A stretch of DNA of 5,013 nt from Bifidobacterium breve (GTDB lineage: Bacteria > Actinomycetota > Actinomycetes > Nanopelagicales > Nanopelagicaceae). Every line of letters begins with the position of its first letter. Position 1 is the first letter of the stretch. A program made the translations under genes and the position numbers. The stretch covers positions 1-5,013 of the forward strand of contig CAMBOZ010000081.1 in the NCBI GenBank assembly GCA_945869505.1, given 5' to 3'. The notes under the pieces were generated by a model, which saw only the letters and a list, made by a program, of their open reading frames with translations, had not been told where the DNA came from and ran no database searches. Shown here piece after piece: positions 1 through 4,822 of this stretch.

Positions 1-461
1 TTTAACTCTGCACGCGGCACCAATGCAAATGGTCCACCGATATCAGTTGCGGAACCTGGTGCGCGAAGCACCACAAACTCGCTTGAAGCATCGCGCACAT
101 CAACGCGCAACATAAATTTCATTTTCTGCAAGTATGCAACCAAATTTTCTATGTAACCCGGATCTAAAACCAACCAAGTAGTTTCGCCATCATCTACCAA
201 ATTAAATTGGTACTCCACGTGGCCTTGTGGATCCAAAATCAGCGCTGAAATCCATTGGCCAACACCGAGTTCGGATAAATGTTGAGTAGTTAAATCGTGC
301 AACCATTTCAGGCGATCCGCGCCAGATACGGCGACAACATTTAGGTGAGATAGATCAGCCCAAGCTTTACCTTCGAGCATCGCCTTCTGCTCTTTATTCG
401 GTTCACCAAAGTGCCAAATAGCGCCCTTATCGACGCCATCTTCTACTAATACCGCAGTCAT
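1..461 (-). CDS. ygfZ: YgfZ/GcvT-like folate-binding protein, N-terminal part (runs off left edge)
   Basis: Open reading frame on the minus strand starting with ATG at 459-461 and continuing past position 1; 153 complete codons are visible. The translation carries the tetrahydrofolate-binding GcvT/YgfZ N-terminal pattern: 'ADLSHLNVVAVSGADRLKWLHDLTTQ' split as ADLSHLNVVAVSG (residues about 35-47) then ADRLKWLHDLTTQ, and later 'LILDPQGHVEY' (about 74-84). YgfZ-family proteins help repair or mature certain Fe-S enzymes using folate. The diagnostic C-terminal KGCYxGQE motif would lie outside the window, so the assignment rests on the N-terminal half and on context. The ATG sits 2 nt after the TAA of the Nur-like gene (TAA-tt-ATG) with no good Shine-Dalgarno sequence, which suggests translational coupling. 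A ygfZ gene beside a Fur-family gene is, from memory, the usual actinobacterial arrangement. The alternative, an aminomethyltransferase (GcvT), is less likely given the neighbourhood. Confidence 0.8.
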   Translation of the reverse strand, partial: MTAVLVEDGVDKGAIWHFGEPNKEQKAMLEGKAWADLSHLNVVAVSGADRLKWLHDLTTQHLSELGVGQWISALILDPQGHVEYQFNLVDDGETTWLVLDPGYIENLVAYLQKMKFMLRVDVRDASSEFVVLRAPGSATDIGGPFALVPRAEL

Positions 462-463
462 AA

Positions 464-871
464 TTACTTAACGCACGCAGCGCATAATCCGTAAACAGCA
501 AAGTGAGTGACATCTGTTTTAAAACCGTAATCATCAGCAAGGTTTTGTACAAAATTAGCCGCAACATCAATAGGTGCATCTCCGACAGAACCACAATCGC
601 TGCAAACTAGATGTAGGTGAGTCAGTTCTTCAGCCGCGTGATAAGTCGCTCCGCCGTGACCCAAGTGTGTGTGTTGTACAAGACCAACATTTTCAAGAGT
701 TTCCAAATTGCGATAAACGGTAGAAAGATTGATGCCGGGATGAGTTGCACGGACCTTTTCAGCAACCTCTTCAGGTGTGGCATGGCCAAGTTCGCGCACT
801 GCAGATAAAACAAGTTCGCGTTGTGGCGTTAAGCGCAAACCTTTATCGCGGAGTTCATGTTTATCAGCCAT
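464..871 (-). CDS. Fur-family metalloregulator, closest to nickel-responsive Nur
   Basis: 135-residue Fur-family repressor. The N-terminal winged helix contains LRLTPQRELVLSAV (12-25) and the recognition region NLSTVYRNLETLE (48-60). The C-terminal dimerisation and metal domain has HLHLVCSDC (85-93), HFAVYG (123-128) and CAAC (130-133); the CxxC pairs are the structural zinc site. It resembles Streptomyces Nur as I recall that sequence, especially HxHLGHG (67-73) and TDVTHFAVYG. Counterparts of the regulatory-site histidines are H67, H69 and H123; of the Nur nickel-site histidines, H30, H85 and H87 are present but the fourth position is L83. Nur represses nickel uptake and controls superoxide dismutase choice, but specificity (Ni, Fe, Zn or peroxide) cannot be read from sequence, so no symbol is given. 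The ATG at 869-871 has a Shine-Dalgarno sequence overlapping the DUF1416 stop. The gene lies inside the sulfurtransferase operon, 15 nt after DUF1416 and 2 nt before the ygfZ-like gene. Confidence 0.9.
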   Translation of the reverse strand: MADKHELRDKGLRLTPQRELVLSAVRELGHATPEEVAEKVRATHPGINLSTVYRNLETLENVGLVQHTHLGHGGATYHAAEELTHLHLVCSDCGSVGDAPIDVAANFVQNLADDYGFKTDVTHFAVYGLCAACVK

Positions 872-879
872 TGGGCAAG

Positions 880-887
880 CCTACCTT
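880..887 (-). promoter_or_regulatory. Shine-Dalgarno of the Fur-family gene
   Basis: On the minus strand the sequence AAGGTAGG precedes the ATG at 871 by 8 nt. It overlaps the last base of the DUF1416 stop codon. It supports the ATG at 871 as start and supports translation as part of the same message as DUF1416. Confidence 0.7.
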
Positions 888-1207
888 TAAAGTGAAATTA
901 CGAGATCGGCAGGAACGCCCTGCGCAGCGGTGACTTGCTGCTCTACGCGCGCACCCGGGGCTTGAACTACGAGAGTCCAAACACCAGGGGCGGCGAAGAA
1001 ACGAAATTGTCCTTGCAAATTAGTTGGAAGTTCTGCGGTGAATTCTCCGTCGCGATCTAACAATCGCACATGTGCGTTAGCGACCAGAGTTCCGTTAGGC
1101 ACTCCGTCGTCTCCGACCTTGAGAACAACACCTTGAATAATTGTTTGTGTTGTAACGTCAATGCCATCGAGTGATGGACCGCCGGGAGTTGCACCGCAAG
1201 TCTTCAA
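887..1207 (-). CDS. DUF1416 domain protein (TTG start)
   Basis: 106-residue DUF1416 protein, a small actinobacterial family almost always found beside the thiosulfate sulfurtransferase gene; its biochemical role is unknown to me. The family hallmarks are CGATPGGPSLDGIDV (residues 4-18) at the N-terminus, then HVRLLDRDGEFTAELPT (46-62) and GQFRFFAAPGVWTL (65-78), a small beta-sandwich of carboxypeptidase-regulatory/transthyretin-like type. The start must be TTG at 1205-1207: no other start codon lies between the upstream gene's stop and the conserved CGA motif. TAA of the sulfurtransferase gene and this TTG are separated by a single base, implying translational coupling. An AGGCG stretch just upstream is a weak possible ribosome site. 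C4 is conserved in the family, which together with the neighbouring sulfurtransferase suggests a sulfur or thiol role, but that is inference. Confidence 0.9.
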   Translation of the reverse strand: MKTCGATPGGPSLDGIDVTTQTIIQGVVLKVGDDGVPNGTLVANAHVRLLDRDGEFTAELPTNLQGQFRFFAAPGVWTLVVQAPGARVEQQVTAAQGVPADLVISL

Positions 1208-1208
1208 C

Positions 1209-2042
1209 TTATGCGCCTACAGCTACTGGTACGCCAACGAGTGAACCGTATTCAGTCCAAGACCCGTCGTAATTCTTAACGTTGGCAACACCAAGAAGTT
1301 CGTGAAGTACAAACCAAGAGAATGCAGAACGTTCTCCGATACGGCAGTACGCGATGGTGTCTTTCGCAAGATCAACTCCGGCACCTACGTAAAGTTCCTT
1401 TAACTCTGTATCTGATTTAAATGTGCCATCTTCATTTGCAGCCTTTGACCACGGAATATTTTTCGCAGTTGGAATATGTCCCTTGATCTGACCTTGCTCT
1501 TGTGGCAAATGTGCTGGGGCTGCAAGTTCTCCGCTGAATTCAGCAGGTGAGCGCACATCAACAATGTTTAGAGTGCCGATAGCTGCAATTACTTCGTCGC
1601 GGTAAGCACGAATTGAATTATCGCGCTCTTTTGCAACATAACGTGTTGCTGTGCGAGTTGGCACTTCGGTTACTAACTTACGAGCATCAAGTTCCCAGCG
1701 CTTGCGTCCACCGTCTAGCAAACGAACATCCTGATGGCCGTAAACCTTGAAATACCAGAAGGCGTAGGTTGCAAACCAGTTGTTATTGCCACCGTAAAGG
1801 ATGACAGTTGAGTCATTTGAAATACCTGACTTAGAAAGCAGCGCCTCAAACTTCTCCTTCGAGATTAGATCGCGAATAAGCCCGTCTTGCAGGTCATCGC
1901 GCCAGTGGAAGGTGATTGCGTTTTCGATATGGCCTTGCTGGTACAAAGTGGTGTCTTCGTCGACCTCCACGATTACTACCTTTGGGTTATTGATATTTTC
2001 AGCAACCCAATCGGCGCTGACTAGTGATGTTTCACGTGACAT
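1209..2042 (-). CDS. sseA: Thiosulfate/3-mercaptopyruvate sulfurtransferase (two rhodanese domains)
   Basis: 277 residues, normal length for a tandem-rhodanese sulfurtransferase of the mycobacterial CysA2/SseA type. It moves a sulfane sulfur from thiosulfate or 3-mercaptopyruvate to an acceptor through a cysteine persulfide. The inactive N-terminal rhodanese domain covers about residues 1-125 (VEVDEDTTLYQQGHIENA, then LLDGGRKRW at 108-116). The catalytic C-terminal domain runs from about 145: IVDVRSPAEFSGE (160-172), GHIPTAKNIPW (188-198), and the active loop CRIGERS with nucleophile C233, followed by FSWFVL. The CRIGERS loop favours thiosulfate sulfurtransferase over mercaptopyruvate specificity, but this is not decisive. 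The ATG at 2040-2042 has a strong AGGAGA 5 nt upstream. The gene is 45 nt downstream of DUF4395 and 1 nt upstream of DUF1416. Expression is probably tied to cysteine availability through the leader peptide at the head of the operon. The symbol refers to the family, not to a tested substrate. Confidence 0.95.
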   Translation of the reverse strand: MSRETSLVSADWVAENINNPKVVIVEVDEDTTLYQQGHIENAITFHWRDDLQDGLIRDLISKEKFEALLSKSGISNDSTVILYGGNNNWFATYAFWYFKVYGHQDVRLLDGGRKRWELDARKLVTEVPTRTATRYVAKERDNSIRAYRDEVIAAIGTLNIVDVRSPAEFSGELAAPAHLPQEQGQIKGHIPTAKNIPWSKAANEDGTFKSDTELKELYVGAGVDLAKDTIAYCRIGERSAFSWFVLHELLGVANVKNYDGSWTEYGSLVGVPVAVGA

Positions 2043-2047
2043 TTGAT

Positions 2048-2053
2048 TCTCCT
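2048..2053 (-). promoter_or_regulatory. Shine-Dalgarno of the sulfurtransferase gene
   Basis: AGGAGA on the minus strand, 5 nt before the ATG at 2042. It is the strongest ribosome site in the operon and fixes the start of the sulfurtransferase. Confidence 0.8.
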
Positions 2054-2087
2054 ATTTATTTGGTTGATTTAAAATGGTTAAAGCGAG

Positions 2088-2507
2088 TTATTTAGCTGTA
2101 CGGACGCGCAAGATGAGCAAATACATCTGGCAGCCGAGACAGAAATTAAATGCTGCATTTAAAAACGCTGCAGCCAGTGCAAAAGCAACTGCAACTGTGA
2201 ATACCCCACCGGCTCCAGTTATAGATGCAATCACGGCGACGAGTGCAAAAACTAGTCCGACTGATTGTGAAAACTGAGGAGGTCGTACATCTTCTAAAAT
2301 TGGTTCAGACTTTAACCTTGGCTTAATTAACTTTTTGAAGATCAGCGCATAAGGAGTGAATTGTGGACCGCGAATTGCGCCAATTGCAAAGACAACTGCT
2401 TGGAAAGCAATTACCCAAAGATTTGATGTGACCAGCGCAGTTGCTAAAACAACGGCGGTAATCGCCGCAGACCAACGTGGGCCACGTGCATCTATTGAAA
2501 CTGACAT
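2088..2507 (-). CDS. DUF4395 membrane protein
   Basis: 139-residue integral membrane protein of the DUF4395 family. Residues 4-11 read SIDARGPR, the family's N-terminal signature. Hydrophobic stretches near residues 13-30, 32-45, about 80-97 and about 99-118 suggest four membrane helices. The loop between the second and third is basic (FKKLIKPRLK) and presumably cytoplasmic. The conserved NAAFNFCLGCQMY near the C-terminus carries a CxxC pair (C123, C126), so thiol chemistry at the membrane is plausible. The ATG at 2505-2507 is preferred over the GTG 15 bases further upstream (2522) because AAGGAAG lies 5 nt before the ATG and the family signature begins right after it. It is the first full-length gene after the Cys leader and precedes the sulfurtransferase. 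A membrane thioredoxin gene lies just upstream on the same strand, so a redox or sulfur-compound transport partnership is possible but unproven. Confidence 0.85.
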   Translation of the reverse strand: MSVSIDARGPRWSAAITAVVLATALVTSNLWVIAFQAVVFAIGAIRGPQFTPYALIFKKLIKPRLKSEPILEDVRPPQFSQSVGLVFALVAVIASITGAGGVFTVAVAFALAAAFLNAAFNFCLGCQMYLLILRVRTAK

Positions 2508-2512
2508 TTTTA

Positions 2513-2519
2513 CTTCCTT
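2513..2519 (-). promoter_or_regulatory. Shine-Dalgarno deciding the DUF4395 start
   Basis: AAGGAAG on the minus strand, 5 nt before the ATG at 2507. It overlaps a 7-base block (2510-2516) that is exactly complementary to a segment of the upstream leader-peptide coding sequence (2625-2631), so its accessibility may be regulated. Confidence 0.75.
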
Positions 2520-2567
2520 CACTTTTCTCGCTTATAGGTTGTGGGTTTTAGTTTTTAAAGTTGCAAA

Positions 2568-2651
2568 CTAAGCACAACAGATAGCGCCAGTTAAGCGACC
2601 GTAATCAAGCACACGGCGCTTTGTGAAGTAACTGGTTTTGATGCGGAACAT
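2568..2651 (-). CDS. Cysteine-rich leader peptide of the sulfurtransferase operon (27 aa)
   Basis: Short ORF of 27 codons plus TAG. It begins MFRIKTSYF, continues TKRRVLDYGRLTG and ends AICCA. The basic RRxxxDxGRxxGAxC pattern and terminal cysteines match the short 'putative leader peptides' that precede sulfur-assimilation operons in actinobacteria; in mycobacteria, cysteine-codon leaders are known to attenuate operons in response to cysteine. The two Cys codons (both TGT, 2579-2574) are followed by one Ala codon and the stop. No Shine-Dalgarno is present, but TACTCT lies 6 nt before the ATG, which fits a leaderless transcript starting on the A of ATG. The stop is 60 nt before the DUF4395 start. 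When cysteine is scarce, ribosomes should pause at the tandem Cys codons; the consequence for downstream genes depends on RNA structure. Too short for most gene finders. Confidence 0.8.
   Translation of the reverse strand: MFRIKTSYFTKRRVLDYGRLTGAICCA
2583..2635 (-). promoter_or_regulatory. Competing inverted repeats in the leader RNA (attenuator candidate)
   Basis: In the leader transcript, CCAGTTA (2635-2629) can pair with TAACTGG (2593-2587), and AGCGCC (2620-2615) can pair with GGCGCT (2588-2583). Both matches are perfect. The order along the RNA is A-B-A'-B', and A' and B' share two bases, so the helices compete or form a pseudoknot. B' ends one codon before the tandem Cys codons. Segment 2631-2625 (TTACTTC) is also complementary to GAAGTAA over the DUF4395 ribosome site (2516-2510). 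This arrangement is what an attenuator would need, but function is inferred. Confidence 0.45.
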
Positions 2652-2657
2652 GTATAA

Positions 2658-2663
2658 AGAGTA
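2658..2663 (-). promoter_or_regulatory. Predicted -10 element of the leader/sulfurtransferase operon
   Basis: TACTCT on the minus strand fits the actinobacterial TANNNT -10 pattern and ends 6 nt before the leader ATG at 2651, exactly where it should be for a transcript starting on the start codon. The -35 region is poor (TAGCAA at 17-bp spacing). The 63-bp gap between the thioredoxin stop (2715) and the leader contains no obvious intrinsic terminator, so read-through from the thioredoxin gene is also possible. Confidence 0.5.
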
Positions 2664-2714
2664 AAGCCGGCACGGTTAATTTGCTACTTGCAAGTCTTTC
2701 GCAACTTCGGCAAC

Positions 2715-3128
2715 TCAGTGAATGGCAGCGATTGCAGCCTGTACTTGAGCGCGCTTAGGCGTTCCCATTGCACGGCCAACTTCAACGCCGGCGCCATTTA
2801 AGAACAAGGTTGTAGGCGTCGAACGAATATCTAATTTACGCACAAGTTCTAGATGAGATTCGGCATCGATGTGGGCGTAATGAACATCGGGCATGGTCTT
2901 GACCATATCTTCGAGTAACACCTTGGTTGCACGGCAGGGCGTGCAAAATGCTGATGAGAATTGCACCATCGTGGCGCGAGATCCGAGCTCGGTACCGACA
3001 ATTGCAGCGGTTAGTTTCGGCCCATTAACCGTCTTCTTCTTGCGGAATTCCCCACGGGTGCGCTGATACCAGATGCCAAAGCCAGTGGCAGCGACCAGCA
3101 CGATCGCGAGTGGAATGAACGTTTTCAC
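2715..3128 (-). CDS. Membrane-anchored thioredoxin-like protein
   Basis: 137 residues. Residues 1-20 form a single hydrophobic segment ([20 protein letters not shown]) followed by a basic stretch ([10 protein letters not shown], 23-32), which by the positive-inside rule leaves the thioredoxin domain on the cytoplasmic side. The thioredoxin fold follows: [15 protein letters not shown] with active-site C62-T-P-C65, a central DAE strand near 88-90, and RSTPTTLFL with the cis-proline at P105. It would reduce disulfides or persulfides. The active site CTPC differs from the CGPC of housekeeping thioredoxin, which usually changes redox potential. The start is GTG at 3126-3128; there is no Shine-Dalgarno, but TAGACT ends 6 nt upstream, so a leaderless transcript is likely. 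It lies upstream of the DUF4395/sulfurtransferase operon on the same strand and diverges from glnR. A plausible job is recycling the sulfurtransferase or DUF4395 thiols. Confidence 0.9.
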   Translation of the reverse strand: MKTFIPLAIVLVAATGFGIWYQRTRGEFRKKKTVNGPKLTAAIVGTELGSRATMVQFSSAFCTPCRATKVLLEDMVKTMPDVHYAHIDAESHLELVRKLDIRSTPTTLFLNGAGVEVGRAMGTPKRAQVQAAIAAIH

Positions 3129-3146
3129 GAAGGTAGTCTAGAGCCC
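3129..3146. promoter_or_regulatory. Divergent thioredoxin/glnR promoter with shared -10 element
   Basis: Only 18 bp separate the GTG of the thioredoxin gene from the ATG of glnR. The near-symmetric TAGTCTA at 3134-3140 reads TAGTCT on the plus strand (ends 7 nt before ATG 3147) and TAGACT on the minus strand (3140-3135, ends 6 nt before GTG 3128). Both fit TANNNT, at the distance expected for leaderless transcription starting at the two start codons. Neither gene has a well-placed Shine-Dalgarno; AAGG at 3130-3133 is 13 nt from the glnR ATG, too far. The -35 regions would lie inside the opposite coding sequences. Confidence 0.55.
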
Positions 3147-3860
3147 ATGGCCAAGGTGTTATTACTGACAAATACCAATGGCGCCAGCGCGGAAGTTCTG
3201 CCATCGCTTGCTCTCTTGCAGCACACAGTAAAAATCTTGCCCGCTGAAGCGAGCGTTTTAATTGATTCACCGGTTATGGATATCGTTTTTGTCGATGCTC
3301 GCCGTGATTTACCTGCAGCTAAGAATTTAACTCGCTTACTTACTTCAACAGGAGTTGGCGCACCAGTAATTGCGATCACCACTGAAGGCGGACTCTCTGC
3401 AATGAGTGCGGATTGGGGAGTCGATGATGTAATGCTCGACACCGCAGGCCCTGCCGAAGTTGATGCACGCATTCGTATCTCAATTGGTGCACACCTTGCT
3501 GCACTGACAGCAGCTGATCCAACAGCTGGTGAAATTCGCACCGGTGATGTTGTCATTGATGAAAGTACATACACCGCAAAAATCAAGGGTCGCTCACTTG
3601 ATTTAACCTTTAAAGAATTTGAGCTTCTAAAGTTTTTGGCACAACATCCTGGTCGCGTATTTACTCGCGCACAATTGCTGCAAGAAATTTGGGGATATGA
3701 CTATTTCGGCGGAACACGCACCGTTGATGTTCACATCCGTCGCCTGCGTTCCAAGCTTGGTCCTGAATTTGAATCAATCATCGGCACAGTTCGCAATGTT
3801 GGTTATCGCTTCACCCTTCCAAGCGCTGGCAAAGAGAGCCAACTTTCCGAGCGGGTCTAA
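3147..3860 (+). CDS. glnR: GlnR, OmpR-family global nitrogen regulator
   Basis: 237 residues with strong resemblance along its length to actinobacterial GlnR. The receiver-like N-terminal domain (about 1-115) contains VLLLTNTNG (4-12), [13 protein letters not shown] (16-28), [15 protein letters not shown] (45-59), [27 protein letters not shown]. GlnR is an atypical response regulator: D50 and R52 are kept, but in characterised members the domain acts in dimerisation and is not a classical phosphorylation switch. The winged-helix DNA-binding domain spans about 140-225: [20 protein letters not shown] begins at 151, the recognition helix lies in [16 protein letters not shown] (190-205), and the wing is [10 protein letters not shown]. 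GlnR activates or represses nitrogen-assimilation genes such as glnA and amtB. The tail after the wing is short compared with the long Streptomyces tail as I recall it. It is divergent from the thioredoxin gene, probably leaderless, and 5 nt upstream of the mshD-like gene. Confidence 0.95.
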   Translation: MAKVLLLTNTNGASAEVLPSLALLQHTVKILPAEASVLIDSPVMDIVFVDARRDLPAAKNLTRLLTSTGVGAPVIAITTEGGLSAMSADWGVDDVMLDTAGPAEVDARIRISIGAHLAALTAADPTAGEIRTGDVVIDESTYTAKIKGRSLDLTFKEFELLKFLAQHPGRVFTRAQLLQEIWGYDYFGGTRTVDVHIRRLRSKLGPEFESIIGTVRNVGYRFTLPSAGKESQLSERV

Positions 3861-3865
3861 CCGCA

Positions 3866-4339
3866 ATGCGCCATATTCTCAAAATTCATCGGTCACTAAC
3901 TGATCCACTTCCAACGACAAAGCGCGAATACACAATCCGCACCTTTAATCCCAAGCAAGATAAAGATCGCTGGTTGGCGCTAAATAATAAGATTTTCACA
4001 AACCATCCTGATCAAGGTAATTGGGCGATTCAAGATCTAGAGAACCGAATGGCCGAGAATTGGTTTGATCCAGCAGGTTTCTTTCTTGCCACAAAAGGCG
4101 ATGAAATCGTTGGTTTTGTCTGGACCAAGATCCACCAAGACTTTGTTAACCAAGAACCCGTCGGCGAGTTATATGTTGTCGGCGTCGATCCCGATCACGC
4201 CCACCAAGGCATAGGCCGCACGGTATCTGTTGCAGCGATCAATTACCTGGTTGCTAAAGGGCTAAAGCACTCAATGCTTTACGTTGATGCCGACAACGAG
4301 AATGGCTTGGCGCTTTATACAAGCCTCGGTTTTAACTAA
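3866..4339 (+). CDS. mshD: Mycothiol synthase-like protein, C-terminal GNAT domain only
   Basis: 157 residues that align with the C-terminal half of MshD, the enzyme that acetylates Cys-GlcN-Ins with acetyl-CoA to complete mycothiol. Usual MshD has about 300 residues and two GNAT domains. Here the protein starts at what is normally the interdomain linker (LKIHRSLTDPLP, 5-16) and continues with typical MshD blocks: IRTFNPKQDKDRWLALNN (24-41), HPDQGNW (47-53), WFDPAGFFLA (66-75), GFVWTKIH (83-90), GELYVVGVDP (100-109), LYVDADNENGLALY. The acetyl-CoA loop reads AHQGIG (112-117); the Q/R that usually begins this motif is Ala. The protein stops right after LGFN (154-157), lacking the last strand (about 10-12 residues, typically ending VMYR). 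There is no room upstream for the N-terminal domain because glnR ends 5 nt before the ATG. It may be a minimal enzyme, a GNAT paralogue, or a decaying gene; no frameshift is visible. Confidence 0.75.
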   Translation: MRHILKIHRSLTDPLPTTKREYTIRTFNPKQDKDRWLALNNKIFTNHPDQGNWAIQDLENRMAENWFDPAGFFLATKGDEIVGFVWTKIHQDFVNQEPVGELYVVGVDPDHAHQGIGRTVSVAAINYLVAKGLKHSMLYVDADNENGLALYTSLGFN

Positions 4340-4766
4340 CATTTTTTCCTAGCGCCCTTATAAGCCATCTTAGATTGGCTTCTTCATGTTTAACGTTTCG
4401 CATATTAGCGAAATTAAAGTGGCAAACCCGGTTTCTAGTTCCGACCGCGTAATGCATTCGGTTATCGATTTTTTGGTAGGTTCTGAAGGATTCCGGAAAA
4501 GGTAGATCCAAAAATGCATTCTTGGTGCAGGGAAGCCAAAGTTTTGTGAAGTTGCGCTGCGATAAAACGTCCCGCCAAAACCCAAAGCTGGCGCTCGGCT
4601 TGTTCGGGTCAAATGTGGTTTTCGTATCTAGGACTTGATGCCACTCTGTGTAACCTTTTTCTAAAGAATATTTACTTAGAGTCTCAATAAGCCTTACGCG
4701 AAGAATTAGTTCAAGTTCACCAACCAGAATATATGTTTGGCTATAGCGCGTTATAAATTTTTCCAT
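4332..4766 (-). CDS. HEPN-domain protein (Abi-like), candidate RNase toxin
   Basis: 144 residues, not recognised as a named gene. Visible features: a helical N-terminus with YILVGELELILRVRLIETL (12-30), resembling the first helix of Abi-like HEPN proteins (conserved Glu and Arg), and R111-NRVC-H116, which fits the HEPN catalytic motif RNxxxH and is followed by aromatic FNF. HEPN proteins with this motif are typically metal-independent RNases in toxin-antitoxin, abortive-infection or RNA-processing systems. The middle region (42-90) is Trp- and Phe-rich, with no known motif. ATG at 4764-4766 is chosen over GTG at 4784 because AAAGGTG lies 5 nt before the ATG. The gene overlaps the last 8 bases of the mshD-like gene tail to tail. 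No antitoxin protein gene (MNT, HTH) is visible beside it; instead a promoter, a foldable region and a terminator lie divergently upstream. Its insertion may have cut off the mshD 3' end. Confidence 0.65.
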   Translation of the reverse strand: MEKFITRYSQTYILVGELELILRVRLIETLSKYSLEKGYTEWHQVLDTKTTFDPNKPSASFGFWRDVLSQRNFTKLWLPCTKNAFLDLPFPESFRTYQKIDNRMHYAVGTRNRVCHFNFANMRNVKHEEANLRWLIRALGKNVS

Positions 4767-4771
4767 TTGTG

Positions 4772-4778
4772 CACCTTT
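4772..4778 (-). promoter_or_regulatory. Shine-Dalgarno deciding the HEPN gene start
   Basis: AAAGGTG on the minus strand, 5 nt before the ATG at 4766. It makes the ATG the likelier start than the GTG at 4784. Confidence 0.65.
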
Positions 4779-4795
4779 ATGCACACCACCGACAA

Positions 4796-4822
4796 AAATA
4801 CCTTGTAATCCACAAGGTATTT
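4796..4822. repeat. Perfect 11-bp inverted repeat between the HEPN gene and the divergent promoter
   Basis: AAATACCTTGT (4796-4806) and ACAAGGTATTT (4812-4822) are exact reverse complements separated by AATCC. The repeat covers the -35 element and most of the spacer of the plus-strand promoter and lies 30 bp upstream of the HEPN ATG, so it is well placed as an operator for both directions. On the minus strand the right arm runs into TATTTTT, so a weak hairpin terminator or attenuator ahead of the HEPN gene is an alternative reading; the stem has few G-C pairs. Confidence 0.7.

Noticed and set aside
2508..2522. GTG at 2522 as start of DUF4395.
   Set aside because: It falls inside and just before the AAGGAAG ribosome site, which is ideally placed for the ATG at 2507; the family signature also begins right after the ATG.
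3866..3903. A full two-domain MshD whose N-terminal half is hidden in another frame under glnR.
   Set aside because: The upstream DNA is fully accounted for by GlnR coding sequence, and the alternative frames do not read like a GNAT domain.
4339..4380. A frameshift explaining the short end of the mshD-like gene.
   Set aside because: The other two plus-strand frames after 4328 stop almost at once and show nothing like the usual final strand ending VMYR, so the missing end is absent from this position and has not merely shifted frame.
4767..4784. GTG at 4784 as start of the HEPN gene.
   Set aside because: The AAAGGTG ribosome site lies between this GTG and the ATG at 4766 and is correctly spaced only for the ATG.
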